A DNA stretch of 20,894 nt from DAOUKH01 sp034421515 (GCA_034421515.1 DAOUKH010000027.1:1-20894), one strand, 5' to 3'; counted from the first letter of the stretch, positions 1 to 7,268 are shown. Program-made: numbers and translations. Notes: a model not told the origin generated them from the letters alone.

Positions 1-1
1 G

Positions 2-235
2 ATCGGGGTCATCGCCGCGCTCGTCGCGATGGGGTTCTCGTCGCAGATCGTCTTCTCGCACGACAACGTCGGCTGCCTCCATGGGTTGAAGACCCGCCCC
101 ACAAACCCCGAGAAGCGCCGGTACACCTACCTGCTCGAATCGTTCGTCCCCGAGCTCAGGCGCAGCGGTGTGTCGCAGGACGACATCGACCGCATCCTCG
201 TCGAGAATCCGCGCCGCTACTTCGAGGGCGGCTAG
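2..235 (+). CDS. Phosphotriesterase-family hydrolase, C-terminal part (5' end outside window)
   Basis: The reading frame is already open at the first bases and ends at TAG 233-235, so only the last 77 residues are present. The segment VFSHDNVGC matches the end of the (beta/alpha)8 barrel of phosphotriesterases, lactonases and PTE-homology proteins, where the Asp of SHD is a metal-ligand and catalytic residue. The tail GVSQDDIDRILVENPRRYF is the typical closing helix of the family (usually 'ILVxNPRR.F'). Such enzymes are binuclear-metal amidohydrolases acting on lactones or phosphotriesters; the substrate cannot be told from this fragment. A 12-bp inverted repeat starts three bases after the stop. 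The family call is secure, the specific activity unknown. Confidence 0.85.
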   Translation: MGVIAALVAMGFSSQIVFSHDNVGCLHGLKTRPTNPEKRRYTYLLESFVPELRRSGVSQDDIDRILVENPRRYFEGG

Positions 236-237
236 CC

Positions 238-277
238 CCGCGGCCATCGACCTACCGGGGCAGGCCGATGGCCGCGG
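238..277 (+). terminator. Inverted repeat just after the phosphotriesterase stop
   Basis: Arms 238-249 (CCGCGGCCATCG) and 266-277 (CGATGGCCGCGG) are perfect 12-bp complements around a 16-base loop, beginning three bases after the TAG stop. The place and strength suit a transcription terminator. There is no T-run after it, so it would be a U-less hairpin or an mRNA 3' end stabiliser. It would also stop transcripts entering from the minus-strand promoter at 454-482. Confidence 0.5.
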
Positions 278-432
278 TCGTCACCGGCGAACTCGCCGCC
301 GCCATCCCCACCCTCCGCTTTCCGCCGCTAGCGGGGATTCACTAGGCCACGGAGGGGCTCTGCAGGCACCGGCCGGGGCGCTCGGTCTGTCTCCTCACGC
401 GTCCGCAGGGCATCTTGAGCACCCCGACCAAG

Positions 433-444
433 GAACATATGTTC
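433..444. promoter_or_regulatory. Candidate LexA (SOS) box
   Basis: GAACATATGTTC is a perfect 12-bp palindrome of the form GAAC-N4-GTTC, the LexA/DinR operator pattern known from Bacillus and other Gram-positive-type lineages. It lies immediately downstream of the minus-strand -10 box at 459-454, so it would cover positions of about +4 to +15 of that transcript, a place where a bound repressor blocks transcription. The palindrome is seen directly; LexA as the ligand is inferred. Confidence 0.5.
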
Positions 445-453
445 TCTATGGCA

Positions 454-482
454 ATAGTACGCCCTCTTCAAGGTCGTGTCAA
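454..482 (-). promoter_or_regulatory. Strong sigma-70-type promoter reading leftward
   Basis: On the minus strand TTGACA (482-477, perfect -35) is followed after 17 bases by TACTAT (459-454, -10, four of six matches). Transcription would start near 448-447, at the edge of the candidate LexA box. The transcript would run toward the phosphotriesterase 3' end and meet the 12-bp hairpin at 277-238, giving about 210 nt. No recognisable gene lies in its path. Confidence 0.55.
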
Positions 483-631
483 GCGGGCCTTGGCGCGGGA
501 ATGGGCGGGCCGACGGAGGGCACCTACTAACGTTCCTCCCTCTCCCAAGGAGGGCAAGAGACGGCTGCAGCCGCTCAGCAACGGGCTTCACCGTCGTCCC
601 CCGAGGCTACGCTCGGCGGAGAACAAGCCGG

Positions 632-1093
632 TTACAGATCCCGCAGGTGCCTAAAGTTCACGGCGACCTCGTCCCCTTGGGCTAGAGCTGTGAGGTAGAG
701 CTCGAGATCCACGGTGAGCAGCGGCGTTTCCGCAGTGATAGCTTCGAGGAGCGCCGCGTCGGTTAGGCCGAGCCGTGCGAACGAACTGTTGCCTGAGGCC
801 TGTCCGCTGGCGACGACGACCTCCCTGCTCTCCCGAATTAGGATGCGAAGCTCTTCAAAGAAGCGGGCCCGTTCCGGTTCGCCATGCTGCCCAAGGAGGT
901 TGGACGTTTCCGTGAGGGTGTTCGGCGTCACGTACACACGGTCAACACGGTCGATCTCGTCGACTAGAGTGTCGTAGTCCTCCGGCGTGTATTCCTTCAA
1001 CCGGCGATGTTTCGCGATCAAGTCCCGCCCAACACTGCCCACGACAAGCAACACGAGAAGGTTCGCGTCGATGAAGAGTCCGACCGGGGACAT
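632..1093 (-). CDS. PIN-domain ribonuclease (probable toxin-like protein)
   Basis: This 153-residue protein has the acidic residues that bind metal in PIN-domain nucleases: D9 in LFIDANLL at the N-terminus, E62 in NTLTETSN, D112 in LGLTDAALLE and D129 in LLTVDLEL. The length is typical of single-domain PIN proteins, including VapC-like toxins, which cut RNA. It is preceded at a seven-base gap by a small unknown gene on the same strand, an arrangement like a type II toxin-antitoxin pair. The residues KHRRLKEYTPEDYDTLVDEI make an insertion not usual in short VapC toxins, so a housekeeping or SOS-type PIN nuclease is also possible. The upstream Shine-Dalgarno is weak (GGGCGG), consistent with translation coupled to the upstream gene. 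Confidence 0.75.
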   Translation of the reverse strand: MSPVGLFIDANLLVLLVVGSVGRDLIAKHRRLKEYTPEDYDTLVDEIDRVDRVYVTPNTLTETSNLLGQHGEPERARFFEELRILIRESREVVVASGQASGNSSFARLGLTDAALLEAITAETPLLTVDLELYLTALAQGDEVAVNFRHLRDL

Positions 1094-1100
1094 CCGCCCG

Positions 1101-1400
1101 CTAGGAAGCCTTCAGAAAGCGGTCCGTAAGAGACTCGATCTGGCCACTCTCGTCGTTGATGCGAAGCACCTTATAGGAACGCGGCCTTGGAGTCGCCTCA
1201 TTCCGTGTGGAGAAGACGTTTTCCCTCTGTGTCGTCTTGCCGGCTCGGTCCCAGGGCCGAGAGAAGCCAATGGTAATGGTCCACCTATTGGACGCGTCGT
1301 CGAACTCCACCTCTTCAAGGCCGACGTTCACTAACTCTTCCTCGATGAAGAGATCGGCAACGTACTCCTTCGCGGTTCGCACGGCTTCCTTGACGTGCAT
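1101..1400 (-). CDS. Small conserved-looking protein upstream of the PIN gene (unknown; antitoxin candidate)
   Basis: I do not recognise this 99-residue protein. It starts with an amphipathic helix (MHVKEAVRTAKEYVADLF), then has beta-type segments (VGLEEVEFDD, RWTITIGFSRPW) and ends RSYKVLRINDESGQIESLTDR. The alternation 'W.I.IGF ... YKVL.IND.SG.I' resembles small PepSY-like alpha/beta folds, an impression only. ATG at 1400 is chosen because GGAGGT lies just before it; in-frame ATGs at 1418 and 1424 are alternatives, and the one at 1418 lies eight bases after a TACAAT box, so it could be a leaderless start. It ends with TAG seven bases before the PIN start, so the two are one operon. An antitoxin role is inferred from position only; no DNA-binding motif is visible. 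Confidence 0.6.
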   Translation of the reverse strand: MHVKEAVRTAKEYVADLFIEEELVNVGLEEVEFDDASNRWTITIGFSRPWDRAGKTTQRENVFSTRNEATPRPRSYKVLRINDESGQIESLTDRFLKAS

Positions 1401-1426
1401 GGGACCTCCGTTCGCCATTCCCATGT

Positions 1427-1432
1427 ATTGTA
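1427..1432 (-). promoter_or_regulatory. -10 box for the small gene / PIN operon
   Basis: TACAAT on the minus strand (five of six matches to TATAAT) lies 26 bases before the chosen ATG at 1400 and eight bases before the ATG at 1418. No good -35 hexamer is seen at 16-18 bases. Confidence 0.4.
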
Positions 1433-1562
1433 GCGTCCGCCGGAACGCTAGGCCCGACCCTCCACCTCCGAGGCGTGTACGCCGGGGTGGCCTGCGGCGC
1501 GAACCTTCCCTCAGTTTCCTCCGGATAGGGAACGAGGGCAATGGGTGAAGCCTCCCCTCCGC

Positions 1563-1591
1563 TTGAAAGGTCGACCGGGGCGGGGTAGCAT
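1563..1591 (+). promoter_or_regulatory. Promoter of the molybdenum hydroxylase gene
   Basis: TTGAAA (1563-1568) and TAGCAT (1586-1591) are separated by exactly 17 bases. Transcription would begin near 1598, leaving a leader of about 68 bases before the ATG at 1666. The sequence CGCTTGAAAGG around the -35 recurs in near-identical form (CGCTTGAAGGG) from 1597. Confidence 0.5.
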
Positions 1592-1665
1592 CGGGGCGCT
1601 TGAAGGGGCGGCCATCTCTGCAGGGAGCAGCCGCCTAAGCCAACGCTCGATTGAGGAGTGCGAGT

Positions 1666-3942
1666 ATGACGACGACAGCCGACCGCCCGTCCGCCGAGTT
1701 CAAAGTAGTGGGGACGCGCCCGATCCGGCATGACGGCTATGACAAGGTCACGGGCCGGGCCAAGTATGGGGCCGACCTGCAGCTCGCCGACCTGCTCCAT
1801 GGGGCGGTGCTCCGCAGTCCCCACGCCCACGCCCGCATCCGCTCGATCGACACGTCGAAGGCGGAGGCGCTGGACGGCGTGCGGGCCGTGGTGACCTCGA
1901 AGGACCTGCCGGAGAAGACGATCCCGCCCTCCAACTTCATGGAGACGCTGGCCGACCCGCAGATCCTGACCGAGATCGCCCTGGCGCGGGGCAAGGCACT
2001 GTACAAGGGGCACGCCGTCGCCGGCGTCGCCGCCACGAGCAAGCATGTCGCCGAGGCGGCCCTCGACCTCATCGAGGTCGATTACGAGGTGCTGCCGCAC
2101 GTGCTGGACGTGGATGCGGCCATGGCGCCGGACGCGCCGGTGCTGCACGATGCGCTGCGCACCAACGACGCCACGGCGGCCGGCGACTCCGGCCCGACCA
2201 ACGTCGCCGCGCACACCCAGTTCAAGCAGGGCGACCTCGAACAGGGCTTCGCCGAGGCCGACGTCATCGTCGAGCGCTCCTTCGCCACGAAGCCGGTGCA
2301 CCAGGGCTACATCGAGCCGCACAACTCGACGGCGCTGTGGAACGCCGACGACAGCATCACCATCTGGAAGAGCACGCAGGGGCCGTTCGTCGTCCGGCAC
2401 CAAGTCGCGTCGATCCTGAACCTCCCCGTGTCCAGCGTGAAGGTCGTGCCGATGGAGATCGGCGGCGGCTTCGGCGGCAAGATCAACAGCTATCTCGACC
2501 CGGTGACGGCGATGCTCTCGAAGAAGACCGGCCACCCGGTGAAGATCTCGATGAGCCGCAAGGAAGTGTTCGAAGGAACGGGCCCCGCGTCGGGGACTTC
2601 GTTGCGGGCCAAGATCGGGGCGAAGCGCGACGGCACGATCACCGCGGCGGAGGTCTACCTGGCGTACGAAGCCGGGGCCTTCCCCGGCTCGTCGGTGGCC
2701 TCCGGGGCCGCCACCTGCCTGGCGCCGTACAAGATCGAGAACCTGCTGATCGACGGCTACGACGTGGTGGTGAACAAGCCGAAAACCTCGGCCTACCGCG
2801 CGCCGGGCTCGCCGCAGGCCTCCTTCGCCGTCGAGCAGGTCGTCGACGAGCTCGCCCAAGAGCTCGGCATGGACCCGCTCGAGCTGCGCCTGAAGAACGT
2901 TACCCAGACGGGCGACCGGCAGGCCTCGGGGATGCCGTTCCCCAGCATCGGCGCGAAGCAGCTTGAAGAGACGATCAAGGCCCATCCGCACTACTCCGCG
3001 CCCCTGGAGGGGCCGAACAAGGGCCGCGGCCTCGCGATGGGCTACTGGGGCAACGCCGGCATGAACTCGTCGGCCACGTTGAACGTCACCTCGAACGGCC
3101 AAGTGACCCTGGTGACGGGCTCGGTCGACATCGGCGGTTCTCGCGCCGCCCTCGCCATGCAGGCGGCAGAGGTCCTGGGGCTCACGGCCGAGGACGTCCA
3201 CCCCAGCGTGGGCGACACCGACTCGGTGGGCTACACCGGGGTCACCGGCGGCAGCCGCACCGCCTTCGCCACGGGTATCGCGGTGGTCAACGCCGCCCAG
3301 GACGTGAAGGAGCAGATGATGCGCAGGGCGGCGCTCCTCTGGGAGACGCAGCCGGAGGACATCGCGTACGTCGACGGCGTCTTCATCTCGTCGAAGAACC
3401 CCGACGACCGGCTCACCTTCAAGGAGCTGGCGGGCAAACTGATGATGACCGGCGGCCTCATCACGGCCTCCGCTTCCGCCGATCCCAAGCAGGTCGGGCC
3501 GTCGTTCGCGGCGCTGCTGGTCGACGTCGAGGTCGATCCGGAGACCGGCAAGGTGGAGGTCGAGCGGGCCACCATCTTCCAGGACGTGGGGAAGGCGGCG
3601 CACCCGAGCTACGTCGAGGGGCAGATGCAGGGCGGAACGGTGCAGGGCATCGGCTGGGCGTTGAACGAGGAGTACTACTACCTCGACAGCGGCGTGATGG
3701 CGAACTCGAGCTTCCTCGACTACCGCATCCCCACGAGCCTCGACCTGCCGATGATCGAGCCGGTGCTCGTCGAGGCGCACAACCCGGGCCACCCGTTCGG
3801 CCTGCGCGGCGTCGGCGAGGCCTCGCTGGTACCGCCCATGGCGGCGATGGCGAACGCGATCAGCCGCGCCACCGGCAAGCGCATCACGGAGCTTCCCATG
3901 TCGCCGGGCGCGGTCCTGGACTCCATGGCCAACGGCGGCTGA
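1666..3942 (+). CDS. Xanthine dehydrogenase-family molybdopterin-binding (large) subunit
   Basis: This 758-residue protein has the layout of the large subunit of molybdenum hydroxylases (xanthine dehydrogenase, CO dehydrogenase-like CoxL, aldehyde oxidase). The N-terminal a/b hammerhead domain (about 15-145) contains VTGRAKYGAD and VLRSPHAHARI. The molybdopterin-binding part has GGGFGGK at 266-272, AYRAPG at 376-381 and GVGEAS near the end, where E718 is the family's catalytic base. The motif AYRAPGSPQ differs from the AYRCSFR of true form I CO dehydrogenase, so CO oxidation is not supported. ATG 1666 is preferred over TTG 1651 because GAGGAG (1653-1658) lies seven bases before it. Genes for the FAD and 2Fe-2S subunits, normally adjacent, are absent on both sides. 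The SDR gene follows after ten bases, suggesting one operon. Confidence 0.9.
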   Translation: MTTTADRPSAEFKVVGTRPIRHDGYDKVTGRAKYGADLQLADLLHGAVLRSPHAHARIRSIDTSKAEALDGVRAVVTSKDLPEKTIPPSNFMETLADPQILTEIALARGKALYKGHAVAGVAATSKHVAEAALDLIEVDYEVLPHVLDVDAAMAPDAPVLHDALRTNDATAAGDSGPTNVAAHTQFKQGDLEQGFAEADVIVERSFATKPVHQGYIEPHNSTALWNADDSITIWKSTQGPFVVRHQVASILNLPVSSVKVVPMEIGGGFGGKINSYLDPVTAMLSKKTGHPVKISMSRKEVFEGTGPASGTSLRAKIGAKRDGTITAAEVYLAYEAGAFPGSSVASGAATCLAPYKIENLLIDGYDVVVNKPKTSAYRAPGSPQASFAVEQVVDELAQELGMDPLELRLKNVTQTGDRQASGMPFPSIGAKQLEETIKAHPHYSAPLEGPNKGRGLAMGYWGNAGMNSSATLNVTSNGQVTLVTGSVDIGGSRAALAMQAAEVLGLTAEDVHPSVGDTDSVGYTGVTGGSRTAFATGIAVVNAAQDVKEQMMRRAALLWETQPEDIAYVDGVFISSKNPDDRLTFKELAGKLMMTGGLITASASADPKQVGPSFAALLVDVEVDPETGKVEVERATIFQDVGKAAHPSYVEGQMQGGTVQGIGWALNEEYYYLDSGVMANSSFLDYRIPTSLDLPMIEPVLVEAHNPGHPFGLRGVGEASLVPPMAAMANAISRATGKRITELPMSPGAVLDSMANGG

Positions 3943-3952
3943 AGGGAGCGGC

Positions 3953-4757
3953 GTGGCCGACCTTCTGGCGGGTAAGACCGCCATCGTCACCGGCGGAGGC
4001 CGGGGCATCGGACGCGCCATCGCGCTCTGCCTGGCAGGCGACGGGGCCGACGTCGCCGTCTGCGACCGCGACGCAGCCCCCGCACAAGAGACGGCGCGTG
4101 AGATCGAGGCGCTCGGACGGCGGGCGGCGTCGATCGAGGCCGACGTCGCCACCCGGGAGGGCGCGCAGCGGATGGTCGCCGAGGCGCTCGCGGCATTCGG
4201 AAGCATCGACATCCTCGTCAACAACGCGGGGGTGATGGGCGCGCCGGGCTGGAACGAGCGCACCGAGCCCAACGACGACGACTGGGCGGCGGCGGTGCGG
4301 GTGAACCTCATGTCGCGGGTCTACTGCTCGGAGGCGGTGACGGCGCACATGAAGGAGCGCGGCCGGGGTAAGATCGTGAACATCGCCTCGATCGGCGGCT
4401 TCATCGGGAGCCGGGGCGCGGCGCACTACGGGGCCAGCAAGGCCGCCGACATCAGCTACACCAAATCGCTGGCGGTCGAGCTCGGCCGGTACAACATCAA
4501 CGTCAACGCGGTCTGCCCCGGCATCACAGGGCACCGACATGGCGCGGGGCATACAGGACCAGTTCCGCATCCGCGTGCCCGGAGCGGCCGCGATGGACGA
4601 CGAGGAGATGTTCCAGCGGGCCGCCTTCAGGCAACCGCTACGGCGGGGCAACGTTCCCGAGGACATCGGATGGATGGTCTCGTTCCTCGCCTCCGACCGG
4701 GCCCGCAACGTCCACGGGCAGGCGATCGCCGTCGATTGCGGCGCGACGATGCGCTAG
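3953..4757 (+). CDS. Short-chain dehydrogenase/reductase with an apparent one-base frameshift near 4529-4531
   Basis: The first 192 residues are a classical SDR: NAD(P)-binding TGGGRGIG at 13-20, NNAG at 91-94, and catalytic S147, Y160 and K164 (HYGASKAA). After VNAVCPGI the frame loses homology, while the family's continuation (TDMARG ... the C-terminal GNVPEDIGWMVSFLASD and AIAVDCGATMR) is found in another frame up to TAG 4755-4757. Removing one G from the GGG at 4529-4531 gives CPGITGTDMAR and a 268-residue protein of normal SDR length. The error is therefore a single inserted base, in a sequencing or assembly artefact or a real mutation. The start is GTG 3953 after GAAGGGAG. The enzyme would reduce or oxidise a carbonyl or alcohol with NAD(P)H; the substrate is unknown, possibly linked to the upstream molybdoenzyme. 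Confidence 0.85.
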
Positions 4758-4779
4758 CGTCCGGCGGCTCTAGACGCCG

Positions 4780-4785
4780 TACACT
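4780..4785 (+). promoter_or_regulatory. -10 box of the MFS gene, within a motif repeated at 16262
   Basis: TACACT sits in GCCGTACACTGGTTG (4777-4791), which matches 16262-16276 before the prolyl-tRNA synthetase gene at 14 of 15 positions. The start would be near 4792, 23 bases before GTG 4815. No convincing -35 is present. Confidence 0.45.
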
Positions 4786-4814
4786 GGTTGGCGGGCCGAG
4801 GCCCGCCGACGACC

Positions 4815-6035
4815 GTGAACCGATCACCCTACGTCCGCTTTCCCGCGCTGCGCGCCTTCTACGGGCGCGGCTTCCGCCTGTTTTGGGCGGCCGCGCTGCT
4901 GAGCTTCGGCTCGATTCAGATGCAGCAGCTGGCGCGAGGATACCTCGCCCGCGACCTCACCGAATCCCCGCTGCTGGTGAGCTCCGTCTTCGCCTTGAGC
5001 ATGGCCCCGATGCTGGTCATGCCGTTCGTGGGCGGCCTGCTCGCCGACCGGCTCGACAAGCGGCGCCTGCTATTGGTCCTCGAGGTGGGGCAGCTGGCCA
5101 TCGCCCTCGGCACCGGGCTCCTTGCAACGGGCGGCGTCACCGTCGCCGGCGTGCTGCTGCTATCGCTCCTGGCAGGTTTGTTCATGGGGCTCTCCGTCCC
5201 GATCCGGCAATCGGCCATCCCCGACATCGCCGAGCCCGGAACCGAGACCAACGCCCTCGTCCTCTACAGCACTATCTTCAGCCTCATGATGATCGGCGCG
5301 CCGTCGGTCGGCGGGGTGCTGATCGACGTTGCAGGGCGGGAGGCGCCGTTCTTTGCGGCGGGCGGCCTGTCGGTGCTCTCGATGGTGTTTCTCTTCCGCA
5401 TGCCGGGGGTCCCACCGAAGCCGCGCGGGGAGAAAGCGCCGCTGGCGCAGGAACTGACCGAGGGCGTACGGGCGGTGCGCGCGTCGGGGCCGCTGATGAT
5501 GGCGATGATCTCGGGAGTCATCGGCACCTTCTTCATCGTGCCCCACGCGGCGCTCTTCCCCATATACCAGCGGGACATCCTGGACGTCGGCGCTTCCGGA
5601 CTCGGCCTCATGTTCGCCGCGAGCGGCATCGGGGCGTTGATCGTGGCCTTCGTGCTGGCCCTCACGAGCTCCGAGCGCCCCTCACTGCGCCTCAGCCTGC
5701 TCATGGGCGCGTTGTCGGGCCTGTTCATCGCCGTCTTCTCGCAGTCGGACTCGTTCGCGGTGTCGCTGGGCGTGCTGGTGGCGGTAGGCGCCTTCTCGCA
5801 GGGCTTCTTCACCCTGAACATGGCACTGGTGCAGTGGCTCGCCCCGCCGGCCGTGATGGGGCGCGTCATCGCGCTCAGGATCATGATCTTCGGCATGACC
5901 CCGGCGGCGCAGATTATGCTCGGCGCCGCAGCCGACCTCACCACACCGCAGGCCGCCCTCGGGGTAATGGGGCTGCTCGCCGTCATCCCGCAGATCGCCC
6001 TCATGATCCGTCCGCGCGTTTCCATGCCGGCCTAA
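4815..6035 (+). CDS. MFS transporter, probable exporter (EntS/MFS_3-like)
   Basis: This is a 406-residue inner-membrane protein with about 11-12 hydrophobic segments. Between segments 2 and 3 it has the major facilitator motif A form GGLLADRLDKRR, and the second half contains the matching six-helix repeat. The overall pattern, including LSVPIRQSAIPDI and MGRVIALRIMIFG, is that of the enterobactin-exporter/multidrug-like MFS_3 branch. The start is placed at GTG 4815 (VNRSPYVRF), because a -10 box at 4780-4785 makes the TTG at 4788 fall before or at the transcription start. No clear Shine-Dalgarno sequence is seen. It ends three bases before a perfect 30-bp inverted repeat. The substrate cannot be deduced; export of a small metabolite is the usual role of this branch. 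Confidence 0.85.
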   Translation: MNRSPYVRFPALRAFYGRGFRLFWAAALLSFGSIQMQQLARGYLARDLTESPLLVSSVFALSMAPMLVMPFVGGLLADRLDKRRLLLVLEVGQLAIALGTGLLATGGVTVAGVLLLSLLAGLFMGLSVPIRQSAIPDIAEPGTETNALVLYSTIFSLMMIGAPSVGGVLIDVAGREAPFFAAGGLSVLSMVFLFRMPGVPPKPRGEKAPLAQELTEGVRAVRASGPLMMAMISGVIGTFFIVPHAALFPIYQRDILDVGASGLGLMFAASGIGALIVAFVLALTSSERPSLRLSLLMGALSGLFIAVFSQSDSFAVSLGVLVAVGAFSQGFFTLNMALVQWLAPPAVMGRVIALRIMIFGMTPAAQIMLGAAADLTTPQAALGVMGLLAVIPQIALMIRPRVSMPA

Positions 6036-6038
6036 CGA

Positions 6039-6068
6039 GAAGGCCCCCTTCACGTGAAGGGGGCCTTC
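6039..6068. terminator. Perfect 30-bp inverted repeat between convergent genes
   Basis: Arms 6039-6053 and 6054-6068 are exact complements (GAAGGCCCCCTTC stem with ACGT at the tip). It starts four bases after the MFS stop and lies 25 bases from the end of the convergent luciferase-like gene, so it can serve both as a terminator. There is no T-run on either side. Confidence 0.75.
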
Positions 6069-6092
6069 GGGGTTGCCTAGGGGACGGACGGG

Positions 6093-7268
6093 CTAGTCGC
6101 CGCGGGGGACGAGCGGGCCGCCGGCGGCCTCGCGGTAGCGGACCGTGCTATGCACCGGATCCTTGTCGAACTCGGGGATGACGTACTTGCCGAAGAGCTC
6201 GACGGTCTCCGCCACCGCCTCGGGTGGCTGGTTACCGCAGACGCTGAAGACGAGCTGGTCGCAGCCGATGTCCTGGTAGGGCTGGAGCTGCTGGATGATC
6301 TCGTCGGGGTCGCCGACGAGCGCGTAGCCACCCTGGATCATGCCGTCGATGTGTTCGAGCGGGGGCTCCGGGATCAGCTCGGGCCAGCGGGGGAGCCCCT
6401 CCGGCCTGGGGAAGGTGTCGTGGTAGCGGTAGACGAGGGAGCCCAGATAGGTGGAGCCGGGCGAGGCCGCGAGCTCGCGGGCGCGCTGCCTGTCGCTCTG
6501 GCACGTCAAGCCGACGGTGACCATGACGTTGTCGTTCACGTACTCGCCAATGGGGTTGGCGTCGCCGATGTGCTTCTTGTAGTTCTGGATGTGCTCCTTC
6601 ATGTCCCAGACGGAGCCGATGTTGAAGCCGAGCAGGCCTAGGCCGTTCTTGGCGGCGCGCTCGTAGGTGCCGGGATTACCGGCGGCGACCCACAGCGCGG
6701 GATGGGTGTGGGCGTAGGGCTTGGGCAGGACGTTGAAGGCTCCCTCGCGGCCGGGCATCATCTGCGTCCCCTCGGACGGGGTGACGAAGGCCTTGCCGTC
6801 GGGGTGGGAGTAGCCCTTCTGCCGCCACATCTTGGGCAACTCTCGGATGGTCTCGTCCCAGTTGGCGCGCGTCTCGTCGTTGGTCAGGCCGAAGCCGCCG
6901 ATCTCGTGGCTCCCCGCGCCGCGGCCGGTGCCGAACTCGAACCGCCCCTGGCTCAGTTGGTCGAGCATCGCGACGCGCTCGGCGAGCCGGATGGGGTGGT
7001 TGACGATGGGGTTCATGTTGAAGATGCCCGAGCCGAGGTGAATCCGCTCGGTGACCGCCAGCGCGTAGGCGCAGAAGGTGGCGGAGTCGGAGAGGTGGGA
7101 GTACTCCTCGAGGAAGTGGTGCTCGCTCACCCAGACGTACTTGAAGTTGTGCTTGTCGGCGAGCTTGATCATGTCCAGCTCGCGCCGCACCCAGTCCTGT
7201 TCGTAGACCGGGCTGTGCGCGTTCGCCTGACCCGGAGCATGCCCTTGCACGAAGATCCCGAACTCCAT
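6093..7268 (-). CDS. LLM class flavin-dependent oxidoreductase (luciferase-like monooxygenase)
   Basis: This 391-residue protein is a bacterial-luciferase-like TIM barrel. It begins MEFGIFVQGH, has the strand-2 motif FKYVWVSEHHFLEEY, the segment LGSGIFNMNPIVNHPIRLAERVAMLDQLSQ, and GRFEFGTGRGAGSHEIGGFG, which is the flavin-phosphate region of this family. The C-terminal half has GYALVGDPDEIIQQLQPYQDIGCDQLVF, also typical. Such enzymes use FMNH2 or F420 to oxidise small organic substrates, often in breakdown of recalcitrant compounds; the substrate is not identifiable. ATG 7268 is supported by AGGAGGAA (7278-7271). It is transcribed divergently from the TIM-barrel isomerase operon. Confidence 0.9.
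   Translation of the reverse strand: MEFGIFVQGHAPGQANAHSPVYEQDWVRRELDMIKLADKHNFKYVWVSEHHFLEEYSHLSDSATFCAYALAVTERIHLGSGIFNMNPIVNHPIRLAERVAMLDQLSQGRFEFGTGRGAGSHEIGGFGLTNDETRANWDETIRELPKMWRQKGYSHPDGKAFVTPSEGTQMMPGREGAFNVLPKPYAHTHPALWVAAGNPGTYERAAKNGLGLLGFNIGSVWDMKEHIQNYKKHIGDANPIGEYVNDNVMVTVGLTCQSDRQRARELAASPGSTYLGSLVYRYHDTFPRPEGLPRWPELIPEPPLEHIDGMIQGGYALVGDPDEIIQQLQPYQDIGCDQLVFSVCGNQPPEAVAETVELFGKYVIPEFDKDPVHSTVRYREAAGGPLVPRGD

Larger units (their letters stand above)
236..631. other. 396-base gap without a convincing protein gene
   Basis: This stretch lies between the phosphotriesterase stop and the end of the PIN gene. Open frames run through it on several frames but none has a ribosome binding site or family resemblance. 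It holds the 12-bp stem at 238-277, the palindrome GAACATATGTTC at 433-444, a strong minus-strand promoter at 454-482, and a second perfect 12-bp palindrome CGGCTGCAGCCG at 562-573. A 23-codon minus-strand frame (413 down to TAG at 342-344) follows the promoter, but it has no clear Shine-Dalgarno sequence and its product is not hydrophobic. I see no tRNA or known structured RNA. Confidence 0.5.

Noticed and set aside
320..432. A tRNA-like stretch ending in CCA (ACCCCGACCA at 421-430)
   Set aside because: There is no matching acceptor strand, no T-loop sequence of the GGTTCGA type and no cloverleaf spacing.
1315..4311. A 998-codon open frame on the minus strand
   Set aside because: It is the antisense of the well-recognised molybdenum hydroxylase gene; its product is dominated by Arg, Gly and His-rich GC-driven sequence without family motifs.
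3953..6181. A continuous open frame of 742 codons beginning with an SDR
   Set aside because: Only the first 192 codons look like a protein family; the rest is an out-of-frame reading of the SDR end and the MFS gene, caused by the one-base insertion near 4530.
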